Source: Chryseobacterium taichungense
GTDB taxonomy: Bacteria > Bacteroidota > Bacteroidia > Flavobacteriales > Weeksellaceae
Assembly (NCBI RefSeq): GCF_900109935.1
Contig: NZ_FOBV01000002.1
Location: 434,001 to 498,000, forward strand
DNA: 64,000 bases
Reading direction: 5' to 3'
Shown here: in pieces, positions 9,852-18,651 of the stretch
How the letters are laid out: each line of letters opens with the position of its first letter
Numbering within the stretch: the stretch's first letter is position 1
The notes under the pieces: generated by a model
What the model was told of the DNA's origin: nothing
Databases searched by the model: none
Seen by the model: the letters and a program-made list of their open reading frames with translations, nothing else
Position numbers and translations under genes: made by a program

Positions 9852-9859
9852 TATTTTTG
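9852..9859 (+). promoter_or_regulatory. Possible -7 element for the second histidine kinase
   Basis: TATTTTTG matches TAnnTTTG 30 bases ahead of the ATG at 9890. No good TTTG is seen at the right distance upstream, so the call is weak. Confidence 0.3.
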
Positions 9860-9889
9860 TATTTTCGTGTACCGAAACTTTAAGCAACA

Positions 9890-12400
9890 ATGAAGGATCC
9901 AGTACCTACTTTAAATTTTGAACAACTGATTAATGTACTTTCTTTCACAAATATGGCTACTGCTGTACATGTTGGAGAAGATGCAAGGATTGAATTTGCA
10001 AATCAGGCAATGTTAGCCATTTGGGGCAGAGGGCCAGAGGTTATCGGAAAAGGCCTTGGAGAAGCAATGCCCGAATTATCAGATCAGCCATTTATAGAAA
10101 TGTTTGCAAAAGTCTGGCGCGAAGGCATTACCATTTCGGGAAGAGATACACCTGCCGAAATATTGGTAAATGGCAGAATCGATACTTATTACTTTGATTT
10201 TGAGTACCGTGCCATAAAGGATGCAAACGGACGTGTAATAGCTATATTGCACACCGCCACTGATGTGACCGAGCGCTATCTCAACAGACGCGAACTGGAA
10301 GAGGCCAGCCAGAATAAAAAATTACTGATCCGTGAGCAGTCACTCAATGAACAGCTTGCAGCAGCAAATGAAGAATTAAGTGCGATCAATGAAGAACTTC
10401 ATGCCGGCAGGGAAGAGCTTTCAAGAATGAATACCGAGCTGGAGCATGTTGTGGAAGATCGTGTGAAAGCATTAGTTGAGAGTGAAGAGCGTTTTAGATC
10501 AATGGCCGATAATACAGATGTCCTCATAGGTGTACGTGATGAGACAGGAAAGCTGATTTATTTTAATAAAGCATGGATACAACTTAGCGGACGAAGCAAA
10601 GATCAGCTTATTAACATGGGATGGCATGATTTGATTCATCCTCAGGATAAACAAAAATTTTTAGAAATTCATCAGCAGGCATTTGCCCGACAAGTTTCAT
10701 ACAGTGCTGAAATACGACTATTTGGATCAGATGGATCTTATCATTGGTTGCTAAAAAAAGGAACACCGAGATTTCTTTCTGATGGTAGTTTTGCCGGCTT
10801 TATCAGCTCTTGTGTTGATATTACACCGCTAAAACTAAGTGAGCAGAAACTGCAGGATATGAATGAAGAATTAGCAGCCTCTAATGAAGAGTTTGCTGCT
10901 CTCAATGAAGAGCTTGCAACAACCAATGAAGAACTTGCCGAATCCAATGAAGAGTTATTACGAAGTGAAGCGAGATTCCGGAATCTGATAAGACAGGCGC
11001 CAGTTGCTATATGCGTAATCCGGGCCGGAGATCTTATTGTTACCGAAGTGAATGACGGCTATCTGGAATTGGTCGGCAAATCGAGAGAGCAGTTAGAAAG
11101 ACGTTTGATTTGGGACGGTGTGGCTGAAGCTGCTGAAGTATATTCGCCGATCATGCAGCAGGTAATTACAACAGGAGTTGCCTTTCACGGAAGAGAACAC
11201 GAACTCATTTTAAACCGAAATGGCGTGGATGAAACTGTATTTGTCGATTTTGTTTACGAACCGGTGACAGACCTAAAAGGTAAAGTCATATCAATCATGG
11301 TGGTAGGAAATGATGTGACGGATAAAGTACTGGCAAGAAGGCAGATCGAAGATGTTGAGGAGCGTAACCGTCTTGCTATCGAAGCAGCCGAGATCGGGAC
11401 CTATGAATTAACTTATGCAGATCAGTCTGTGATTGGCTCTAAGCGTTTTGATGAAATCTTTGGAATAACCAGTCCTGTTTCAAGGGCACAGGTGCTTGCG
11501 ACCTATCACCCTTTGGATCTTCATCTTAGCGATCAGGCTCACGATATTGCCCGAAAAACAGGAAAGCTTTTTTATGAAACCCGTATTGTGCTTGCAAATG
11601 ATTCTGTAAAATGGATTCGTCTGCATGGAAATGTTCATTACGATGGCGAAGGTAATGTGAAAAAGTTACTTGGTACTGTGATGGATATTACCGCTTTAAA
11701 ACAAATCCAGCAGCAGAAGGACGATTTTATTTCGATTGCCAGCCATGAGCTTAAAACACCGCTTACCAGTTTAAAGGCTTCTTTACAACTTCTTGAACGA
11801 ATGAAAACGACCCCGACAGCTCTGCTTCCGAGGTTAATTGATCAATCTAACAGAAGTATGGAAAAGATTTCTGAGTTAGTAGAGGAATTATTAAATGTGA
11901 CCCGAATAAATGAAGGTAAAGTCATGCTAAACAAAAAGAAGTTTGATTTGGCACATCTGGTGGAAGAATGCTGCTCGCATGTTATACACCTAGGAACTCA
12001 TGAGCTGGTGGTAGAAGGTGAACGAAATCTGGAGATTATGGCAGATGAGAACAGAATACAGCAGGTTATCATTAATTTCATTAATAATGCCATTAAATAT
12101 GCACCCCAAAGCAGACAAATATTTCTGGCCATTGAACACATCAGCGACTCGGTTAAAGTTTCAGTCAGAGATACAGGTCCCGGTATTCCGGCAGATAAAT
12201 TACCGTATCTGTTTGAGCGATATTATAGGGTAGATCCTAAGGGTATACAGGCTTCAGGACTAGGCTTAGGATTGTATATCAGTGCGGATATTATCGAGCG
12301 TCATGGCGGAAAGATCGGCGTTGAAAGTGTCGAAGGTAAAGGAAGCACTTTCTGGTTTACGCTGCCTGATCAGGTTGAGCCGGTGGACGAAACATTTTGA
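9890..12400 (+). CDS. Multi-PAS soluble sensor histidine kinase with NEEL coiled coils
   Basis: An 836-residue kinase without membrane segments, hence cytoplasmic. It has PAS domains at about 10-130, 197-315, 360-480 and 485-600, then HisKA with His619 in SHELKTPLTS and a HATPase domain with NFINNAIKYAP, DTGPGIP and GLGLGLYIS. There is no receiver domain. Two heptad-like coiled coils join the PAS domains: residues 150-186 (NEQLAAANEELSAINEEL) and 323-357 (NEELAASNEEFAALNEEL), in which a NEEL-containing heptad recurs with register NEELxxx. Such linkers carry rotation or register signals between PAS domains in dimeric kinases. It may share a stimulus with the upstream hybrid kinase. Its response regulator is not in the window. 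Confidence 0.9.
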   Translation: MKDPVPTLNFEQLINVLSFTNMATAVHVGEDARIEFANQAMLAIWGRGPEVIGKGLGEAMPELSDQPFIEMFAKVWREGITISGRDTPAEILVNGRIDTYYFDFEYRAIKDANGRVIAILHTATDVTERYLNRRELEEASQNKKLLIREQSLNEQLAAANEELSAINEELHAGREELSRMNTELEHVVEDRVKALVESEERFRSMADNTDVLIGVRDETGKLIYFNKAWIQLSGRSKDQLINMGWHDLIHPQDKQKFLEIHQQAFARQVSYSAEIRLFGSDGSYHWLLKKGTPRFLSDGSFAGFISSCVDITPLKLSEQKLQDMNEELAASNEEFAALNEELATTNEELAESNEELLRSEARFRNLIRQAPVAICVIRAGDLIVTEVNDGYLELVGKSREQLERRLIWDGVAEAAEVYSPIMQQVITTGVAFHGREHELILNRNGVDETVFVDFVYEPVTDLKGKVISIMVVGNDVTDKVLARRQIEDVEERNRLAIEAAEIGTYELTYADQSVIGSKRFDEIFGITSPVSRAQVLATYHPLDLHLSDQAHDIARKTGKLFYETRIVLANDSVKWIRLHGNVHYDGEGNVKKLLGTVMDITALKQIQQQKDDFISIASHELKTPLTSLKASLQLLERMKTTPTALLPRLIDQSNRSMEKISELVEELLNVTRINEGKVMLNKKKFDLAHLVEECCSHVIHLGTHELVVEGERNLEIMADENRIQQVIINFINNAIKYAPQSRQIFLAIEHISDSVKVSVRDTGPGIPADKLPYLFERYYRVDPKGIQASGLGLGLYISADIIERHGGKIGVESVEGKGSTFWFTLPDQVEPVDETF

Positions 12401-12527
12401 GGCATTATGAAGATGATGGAAGGAATTTAAAATAGTTGAAAAAGTATACATGACAAGAAACCGTGTTACTCTTGTAATGAGATTTAATAATTAAATTTTG
12501 ATTTTTCCTGGATAATAAAGCTAATGA

Positions 12528-13421
12528 ATGAACAATAATAGAAAGTCGATTTACAGCGCTCTTGCTGCTAATGTATTGATTGCGCTAACGAAATTCATTG
12601 CGGGAGCATTTACAAATAGTTCGTCCATGATCTCAGAAGGTATCCATTCAACGGTGGATACGGCTAATCAATTGCTGATACTCTACGGCTTAAAAAGAAG
12701 TAAAAAGTTACCGGATCAATCGCATCCCTTTGGATATGGTAAAGAACTTTATTTCTGGTCTTTTGTCGTTTCTATACTGATATTCGGATTAGGTGGGGCA
12801 TTGTCAATATATCAGGGTATTTCACATATTATAGAGCCTGAATTGATGAAAAATCCCTTCTGGAATTATATTGTACTGTTTCTTTCATTGATTTTTGAGG
12901 GCACATCTTTTATTATTGCCATAAAAGAATTTAACAAGACGCGTAATGGTTTAGGATGGTGGGATGCTATTATAAAAAGCAAAGATCCGTCGAGTTTTCT
13001 CGTTGTTTTTGAGGATGGCGCAGCTGTTGCCGGGCTTATTATTGTTACGGTATTGATGGCATTCAGCCACTCCCTGCAGATGCCTGTATTAGATGGCCTG
13101 GCATCCGTAATTGTAGGATTGTTGCTGGTTTTTGTTTCCCTTATTCTGGCCCGGGAAAGCAGGAGCTTACTAATGGGCGAGGGAATCGCTCCTGAAACCA
13201 GGCTGAAAATTTCTAAGCTGGTTGAGCAGGATGCTGCGGTGATAAAAACAAAAAATATACTTTCAACATACCAATCACCGGAAGAAGTCGTATTAATGCT
13301 TATCGTTGATTTTCAAGATCATCTTGATACCGATGATATCACCGAGGCGATCGTACGTATACGTAACCATATTAAAAATGAATTTCAATTCGTACGATAT
13401 GTTATTATCCAGCCGGAATAA
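12528..13421 (+). CDS. Cation diffusion facilitator, ZnT9-like
   Basis: A 297-residue membrane protein with about six helices and a small C-terminal cytoplasmic domain (residues about 215-297, ending FVRYVIIQPE). It should export a divalent cation such as Zn, Mn or Co by proton antiport. TM2 carries SEGIHSTVDTANQ with the usual His/Asp pair. TM5 carries FEDGAAVAGL, where most CDF proteins have a His-x3-Asp pair. An acidic ED motif at this place resembles the SLC30A9/ZnT9 branch, so metal preference may differ from classical zinc exporters. The start at 12528 is chosen because an ATG four bases upstream is out of frame and stops at once. Confidence 0.88.
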   Translation: MNNNRKSIYSALAANVLIALTKFIAGAFTNSSSMISEGIHSTVDTANQLLILYGLKRSKKLPDQSHPFGYGKELYFWSFVVSILIFGLGGALSIYQGISHIIEPELMKNPFWNYIVLFLSLIFEGTSFIIAIKEFNKTRNGLGWWDAIIKSKDPSSFLVVFEDGAAVAGLIIVTVLMAFSHSLQMPVLDGLASVIVGLLLVFVSLILARESRSLLMGEGIAPETRLKISKLVEQDAAVIKTKNILSTYQSPEEVVLMLIVDFQDHLDTDDITEAIVRIRNHIKNEFQFVRYVIIQPE

Positions 13422-13576
13422 AAAGGGTTATTTATGAATTTATTTAAAGAAATTGGAATTTAAAAATATTAAATGTTTAAACTTTAGTAAAATGATTTCC
13501 AAGATATTTGTATAACCTCTATTTTGTTCAGGTACAATACAATGTTAAGACTTATAATAGAATGGTCAGTTATAAC

Positions 13577-13612
13577 AAACAACCCTGAAGTATCAATACC
13601 TCAGGGCTGTTT
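13577..13612. terminator. Bidirectional terminator between convergent genes
   Basis: A long near-perfect hairpin (arms around CCCTGAAGTAT and ATACCTCAGGG with outer AAACA/TGTTT pairs) lies between the CDF gene (stop 13421) and the convergent AraC gene (stop 13631). It is A-rich on one side and T-rich on the other, fitting termination from both directions. Confidence 0.65.
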
Positions 13613-13630
13613 ATTATTGATAGATATCTT

Positions 13631-14440
13631 TTACAAATCTAATGTTGGTGCTTTTCCAAATTTCTTTTTAAAGGCATGAGAAAAATGGGACAGGCTCTCA
13701 AATCCAAGATCGAGATAGATGGAAGACGGTCTTTTATTTTTACTTTCAATTAAATGCCGTGCTTCATTCAATCTTTTATCCTGCAACCATTTCCGGGGTG
13801 GCATTCCAAATGTTTTCTGAAAATCCCTCTTAAATCCGGAAAGACTTCTTCCCGTCAATTGAGAAAATTTTTCGACCGGAACATTGAATTGATAATTACT
13901 GAGCATAAATCTTTCAAGATCTATTTTATAAGGCTCTGAGAAATCGAACAGGAAATTATGAAGCTCCGGCAAGGCAAGAAGCATTAATTTAATACCTTCT
14001 TTCACTTTTAAAAGTCCCAGTTCATCCGTCATCGCATCACCGGAGCTTCTGGCATAGGGCACAATGGATTGGAAATAGCCTTTCAGGAACTCATTATTTG
14101 GAAGAATAAGATTGGGAAAACTGGTATATTTACCATCAGCTTCTATTTTCTCTTCCAGGGCTATCTTTCGCATAAGATCTTCCTGGAGCGATATGACGAT
14201 CGTTTCATAATGTCCGCCAGGCTCAGGAGTCTTAGTAAGCGTTCCCAATTGATTTTTGTGAATCAGTAAAACCTCTCCGGCACTAATAATGAGATTCTGC
14301 TCAGAGGTCTCAAGGATCATCTGACCCGAAACCTGCATGACCAAAGTGTGATGATTCCATATGCAGGCCTTTTCTTTTCGCTCTGAAGAGAGGTAAGAAT
14401 AAAATATTACGCCGGGAAGGATTTCTGCTGGACTTTCCAT
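13631..14440 (-). CDS. AraC family transcriptional regulator
   Basis: A 269-residue regulator with an N-terminal cupin-like ligand/dimer domain (to about 165) and a C-terminal double helix-turn-helix (about 170-269: VEKFSQLTGRSLSGFKRDFQ, then IYLDLGFESLSHFSHAFKKKFGKAP). It begins on the base after the stop codon of the aldo-keto reductase (TAA immediately followed by ATG on the minus strand), so the two form an operon with probable translational coupling. The regulator may control its own reductase partner. Confidence 0.88.
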   Translation of the reverse strand: MESPAEILPGVIFYSYLSSERKEKACIWNHHTLVMQVSGQMILETSEQNLIISAGEVLLIHKNQLGTLTKTPEPGGHYETIVISLQEDLMRKIALEEKIEADGKYTSFPNLILPNNEFLKGYFQSIVPYARSSGDAMTDELGLLKVKEGIKLMLLALPELHNFLFDFSEPYKIDLERFMLSNYQFNVPVEKFSQLTGRSLSGFKRDFQKTFGMPPRKWLQDKRLNEARHLIESKNKRPSSIYLDLGFESLSHFSHAFKKKFGKAPTLDL

Positions 14441-15412
14441 TTATCTTTGAAGGTAGGTGCCGCCTCTTATGGAACCTATTGCAAATGTACTATTTAAAAT
14501 ATTCATCTCCTCACTTGTGAAAACAATTTCCATGGCAGCAATGTTCTCAGGCAGTCTTGATCTGCGGCTCATACTCACCAATGGCATGATGTTGTCGCCC
14601 TGTTCTTTTACCCAGGCAATCGCGAGGTGTGTGGGTGTGACACCTTTATTGTTGGCCATCTGTTTCAATACTTCAACTTTTTCAAGATTATGAACAAGGT
14701 TCTCACCCTGAAAACGGGAGAAGTGGTTTCGGTAGTCATCCGCTGCGAGAGGAGCTTGCAGATCGCCGGTCAAAAGACCTTCCGCGGTATTCGCAAAAGC
14801 TACGACACCGATTCCTAGTTCTCTGGCGGTAGGTAATAGATCGTTTTCTATCTGACGGTCTGCTAAAGAATAAGCGATTTCTAATGCACTGATCGGGTAG
14901 ATGCTGTTGGCCACGCGAAGCTGATCCGATGTAATCTCTGATACTCCAATATGACGCACTTTTCCTTCCTTAACAAGGTCGGCGATCGTTCCAATGATGT
15001 CTTCGATGGGCACGCTACCATCCATTCTGCTTGGCTGGTAAAGGTCAATCGTCTCAATTCCCAAGCGGGTAAGAGAATAGGTAACGAAATTCTTGATTGC
15101 TATCGGACGAAGATCCATCCCAATCCATTGACCATTGTAGAAAATAGCTCCGAATTTCACACTGATGAACGCGTCGTCTCGTCTTCCCTTGATGGCTTTT
15201 CCAATAAGCATTTCATTATGGCCTGCACCATAAAAATCTCCGGTATTCAGGAAATTGATGCCACTGTCTAAAGCCTGATGGATGGTTGCAATACTTTCTG
15301 TTTCATCAGGTGTCGGACTGCCCCAAACTGATGACATACGCATACATCCCAAACCAAGTTCTGAAACTAGAGGTCCATTTTGACCCAACTGTATTTTCTT
15401 AATTGTTGACAT
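14441..15412 (-). CDS. Aldo/keto reductase
   Basis: A 323-residue NADPH-dependent TIM-barrel oxidoreductase. The catalytic tetrad positions are Asp59 and Tyr61 (NTGDFYGAG) and Lys86 (SVKFG). The fourth, normally His in YQxHR, is Ser128 in DLYQPSRMD. Related subfamilies carry Ala or Ser here, so this may be natural, but it should change the proton-donor environment. The C-terminal cofactor segment includes LAIAWVKEQGDNIMPLVSMSRRSRLPEN. The gene is first of a two-gene operon with an AraC regulator. Substrate unknown. Confidence 0.87.
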   Translation of the reverse strand: MSTIKKIQLGQNGPLVSELGLGCMRMSSVWGSPTPDETESIATIHQALDSGINFLNTGDFYGAGHNEMLIGKAIKGRRDDAFISVKFGAIFYNGQWIGMDLRPIAIKNFVTYSLTRLGIETIDLYQPSRMDGSVPIEDIIGTIADLVKEGKVRHIGVSEITSDQLRVANSIYPISALEIAYSLADRQIENDLLPTARELGIGVVAFANTAEGLLTGDLQAPLAADDYRNHFSRFQGENLVHNLEKVEVLKQMANNKGVTPTHLAIAWVKEQGDNIMPLVSMSRRSRLPENIAAMEIVFTSEEMNILNSTFAIGSIRGGTYLQR

Positions 15413-16127
15413 TTGATTTATTTTAATTTGATAAAGGCAAAGTTCAGTTTTTATGGAATACGCTACTTTAGTGTATGGTTCAATTTACTTGCTTATACGG
15501 TTCAAAGAGATAATTTTGGTATAATGAAATTAAGTATTTAATAAACTTATCGATCTTAATTTTTAAACTTTACTGATTGATTTTGAATTTCTATATGATA
15601 CAAATCGTATATTTTTGTTACTGACTATATGAAATAATATAGGTTAAAAATCAGATTGCTTTACTTAAAATTTGCGTCTGGTAAAGTATTGATTATCAGT
15701 GATGCTTGTCATTGTTCGAAAACCTCTCGACGTTTCGGACAAAACCTTTCGACGTTTTAGTCAAAACCTCTCGACGTTTTACCTAAAAGATGCCGACGTT
15801 TTATATTGAAGCTGTAACGACATAATTTTGCTATAAACATTATCTAGGTGAATGGCTACAAGAATATAAAAAAACATGAAAAAATATATTATACTATTAC
15901 TTATTAAATAAGTTGAGTAGTTACATTCATAAAATTATTCATAAAATGATACTCCTGAACTTCATTGCTGCTGCTATTGCTGATTCTGTTTAATTAGAAA
16001 AGATGAAAGTAACGTAAGATATTCGCAGCCAATTCTTAAATGTCGGTTTATTAAAAAATACTCTATTTCAACACATTTTATTTTTTAGTAATATTGACAA
16101 TCGAATTTAGTGATTAGGAAAAGTTCT
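15413..16127. other. 715-bp intergenic region with tandem repeats
   Basis: A divergent gap between the aldo-keto reductase and an AraC gene. It holds a four-copy 22-bp tandem repeat (15719-15806). Two very short frames (an 11-codon MKKYIILLLIK at about 15876 and a 15-codon frame at about 15944) are too short and unsupported to call genes. Confidence 0.5.
15719..15806 (+). repeat. Four tandem copies of a 22-bp unit
   Basis: Units start at 15719, 15741, 15763 and 15785, each beginning AAAA and containing CGACGTTT at the same place. Units 1-3 share AAAACCTyTCGACGTTT and unit 4 has diverged in its first half. The period of 22 is not a multiple of three, so it is not a coding repeat. It equals about two helical turns, so identical faces are presented along the DNA, as in arrays of protein-binding sites. 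Confidence 0.8.
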
Positions 16128-17009
16128 ATGAACAAAAAGAAAGGTTATTCAATTCAGGAAGTTATAGAGTACAGGAAGCTGAATTGGTTTCATTCTAATG
16201 ATTTTATCTATCTAAAGGAAGTGCCGATCAATTTTGAATCTTTCTGGATTCAGCCAGAGTATTGTTGCTTTGCGATTATTCACAGCGGAAAAGTTGTTAT
16301 TGAAAATGAAACGGGTGGCCTTGAGACGGCAGAAAAAGGCAGCTTTATACTCTTTAAACCGTCAAGCACCTATAAAATCCTGGAGATTCTTCCCGGTACA
16401 ACCGGTGCGGGTATTCTTTTCAACAGAAATTTTCTGGTCAGTTTTTCAGAGGATGTGTTTTATCTGCTGCATAATTCTTTTATAAACACTTTGTCAGCAC
16501 ACGTGATAGGGCTTCAAGCTGCTGATTATTCAAAACTTACGGTTTTATTTGCACAGGTATTTGAATTGTTGACAACGCTAACACCACATCAGTGGAACTA
16601 TTCCGCCAAGGGGCTTTTTCTCACGTTAGTAAACGAAACAGATGGCATTCTTCAGCACTATAAATCCAATCGGTTGTTTGCCAATGCGGAAGAACAGCAA
16701 TTGATTTCCAGTTTCCTGCACCTTTCGTCTGTGCACTTTATACAGCACAGAGAGGTCGCTTTCTATGCCGGAAAGCTTCATATCAGTGTTGGCCACCTGC
16801 ATCGCACGATTAAAAAAGTTCTTAATACAACTCCTATCAATATCCTGCATAAATCCGTTTTACAGGAGGCTAAACAGTTATTGGCTTTTTCTAATAAGAA
16901 CATCAGCGAAATTGCCGATATGCTGCAGTTCGGCTCAGTGCATTCATTCAGTAAATTTTTTAAAAAACATACGGGTGTATCTCCATCCCATTACGTTAAT
17001 GCCGATTAA
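16128..17009 (+). CDS. AraC family transcriptional regulator
   Basis: About 293 residues from the ATG at 16128. An upstream in-frame GTG at 16110 is possible but less likely. The C-terminus is a standard AraC double HTH: VAFYAGKLHISVGHLHRTIKKVLNTTPINIL, then EIADMLQFGSVHSFSKFFKKHTGVSPSHY. The N-terminal half is a cupin-like sensor (WIQPEYCCFAIIHSGKVVIE). It lies 203 bases upstream of, and in the same direction as, the aldehyde and alcohol dehydrogenase genes and is the obvious candidate activator for them. Confidence 0.87.
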   Translation: MNKKKGYSIQEVIEYRKLNWFHSNDFIYLKEVPINFESFWIQPEYCCFAIIHSGKVVIENETGGLETAEKGSFILFKPSSTYKILEILPGTTGAGILFNRNFLVSFSEDVFYLLHNSFINTLSAHVIGLQAADYSKLTVLFAQVFELLTTLTPHQWNYSAKGLFLTLVNETDGILQHYKSNRLFANAEEQQLISSFLHLSSVHFIQHREVAFYAGKLHISVGHLHRTIKKVLNTTPINILHKSVLQEAKQLLAFSNKNISEIADMLQFGSVHSFSKFFKKHTGVSPSHYVNAD

Positions 17010-17212
17010 AATATTTTGTCATTTTAGGAAACAAAATAATCAGAATTGGACAAACAGACATCCGTTGACGATTGCGATCTTTGGAATACTCTTAGCAGAA
17101 TAGCAAACATGCCCGGTGCAGACATTTATTTCTAAATATGTTAGAATGACATCTTTCCGCTCAGTTTGTTAGCTGTAATAGGGAAATTTTCTAACATAAA
17201 ATTGTAACTGTC

Positions 17213-18616
17213 ATGAACCAAAATGAAATTTATTCCATTCAGGAACTTTTTGAAACCCAGAAAAAATATTCTTTTAAACAACGCCTGACAACAGCGGAAG
17301 AACGTATCGGTCTGCTTCAGAAATTAAAAAATGCATTGCCCGACATCTACGGAAAGGTAATTGATGCTTTATCTAAAGACGTTGCTAAGCCGGTATTTGA
17401 AATACAATATATGGAACTGGCCGGGTTGCCCGGGATCATAGATGGAATATGTGCTAATCTCGCCAAATGGATGGAAGCGGAAAGTGTTACTTCTGCTATG
17501 GACAAGACTGCGTCCCTGGAAATCGTCCCGGAAGCGAGAGGCGTGGTGCTGGTAATCGGGCCATGGAATGTACCGTTTTTTCTGGCTATCGAACCCATGA
17601 TTACGGCACTCGCGGCAGGTAATTGTGTGATGATAAAGCCATCTGAATTAACGCCGTACACAAGCCATGTAATTGCAGAGTTTATTCCGACTGTTTTTCC
17701 TCCGGAAATCGTTTCTGTAGTAGAGGGCGGCGTGGAAGAAACAACCGAACTGCTGAAGTTACCTTTTGATCACATTTTCTTTACGGGAAGCCCAAATGTA
17801 GGAAAGATCGTAATGGCTGCGGCTGCAAAAAACCTGACCACCGTAACGCTTGAGTTGGGAGGTAAATCACCTGTTTTTATTGACGAATCCGCAGATATGG
17901 AAAGGACAGCAGCGTCCATTATGCACAAAAAAACAATTAATGGTGGCCAGATCTGTATCTCTACAGACTATCTGCTGGTACATAAAAGCCGTGAAAATGA
18001 ATTACTGGCCGCCTTAAAAAAATATACTGAAAAATATTATTACGCCAATGGCTCTTTCAACGGAAAAGATATGTCACATATCATCAACCGGCATAACTAC
18101 GACAGACTGAAAGGATTATATCAGGATGCTTTGGATAAAGGCGCACACGTAGAATTTGGCGGTGTATTTCATGACGATAGTATTCAGATAGAGCCTACGG
18201 TGATTACTCATGTTTCTTTAGACAGCAAGATCATGCAGGAAGAAATTTTTGGTCCGCTGCTGCCCGTGTTAACCTACGGCAACCTGCAAGAAGCGATTGA
18301 TTATGTGAATACCCACTCCAAGCCGCTTGCACTCTATATCTATAGTCAGGATCAAAAGAACATCGACAAAATAGTAGCGGAAACATCGTCGGGCGGAGTT
18401 ACAATTAATGATGCCATGCTGCACGCATCCGACTACAGCCTGCCATTTGGCGGTATCAATGGAAGCGGCATGGGTGCTTATCACGGCGTCTACGGTTTTC
18501 GTGAACTGAGCCACCTCAAACCTGTTTACAAAGCGGGTAACGGACCTTTAGACGAAACATTGCATCCCCCTTTTGCCGGTAAGGTTCAATCGCGGAAAGA
18601 AAGAGCTCTGTCTTAG
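17213..18616 (+). CDS. Aldehyde dehydrogenase, coniferyl-aldehyde type
   Basis: A 467-residue NAD(P)-dependent aldehyde dehydrogenase oxidising an aldehyde to its acid. Key residues are Asn119 in PWNVPF, GSPNVG (192-197), Glu214 in LELGGKSP and the catalytic Cys248 in GGQICIS. The length, short N-terminus and C-terminal GGINGSGMGAYHGVYGF fit the class-3/coniferyl aldehyde dehydrogenase group. The alcohol dehydrogenase follows after 35 bases, so an alcohol to aldehyde to acid pathway is likely. Substrate unknown. Confidence 0.9.
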   Translation: MNQNEIYSIQELFETQKKYSFKQRLTTAEERIGLLQKLKNALPDIYGKVIDALSKDVAKPVFEIQYMELAGLPGIIDGICANLAKWMEAESVTSAMDKTASLEIVPEARGVVLVIGPWNVPFFLAIEPMITALAAGNCVMIKPSELTPYTSHVIAEFIPTVFPPEIVSVVEGGVEETTELLKLPFDHIFFTGSPNVGKIVMAAAAKNLTTVTLELGGKSPVFIDESADMERTAASIMHKKTINGGQICISTDYLLVHKSRENELLAALKKYTEKYYYANGSFNGKDMSHIINRHNYDRLKGLYQDALDKGAHVEFGGVFHDDSIQIEPTVITHVSLDSKIMQEEIFGPLLPVLTYGNLQEAIDYVNTHSKPLALYIYSQDQKNIDKIVAETSSGGVTINDAMLHASDYSLPFGGINGSGMGAYHGVYGFRELSHLKPVYKAGNGPLDETLHPPFAGKVQSRKERALS

Positions 18617-18651
18617 CCAATTCTCTTTACAATAACTTAAAATTTTTTTAT

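Noticed and set aside
10741-10947. Minus-strand 68-codon frame rich in Ser/Ala
   Set aside because: It is the antisense of the NEEL coiled-coil repeat in the PAS kinase; repeat composition keeps the frame open.
15719-15806. CRISPR array
   Set aside because: The units are adjacent without unique spacers and no cas gene is present.
15719-15806. LytTR regulator binding sites
   Set aside because: The 22-base period fits such sites, but the bases around GTT do not match the consensus I know well enough to claim it.
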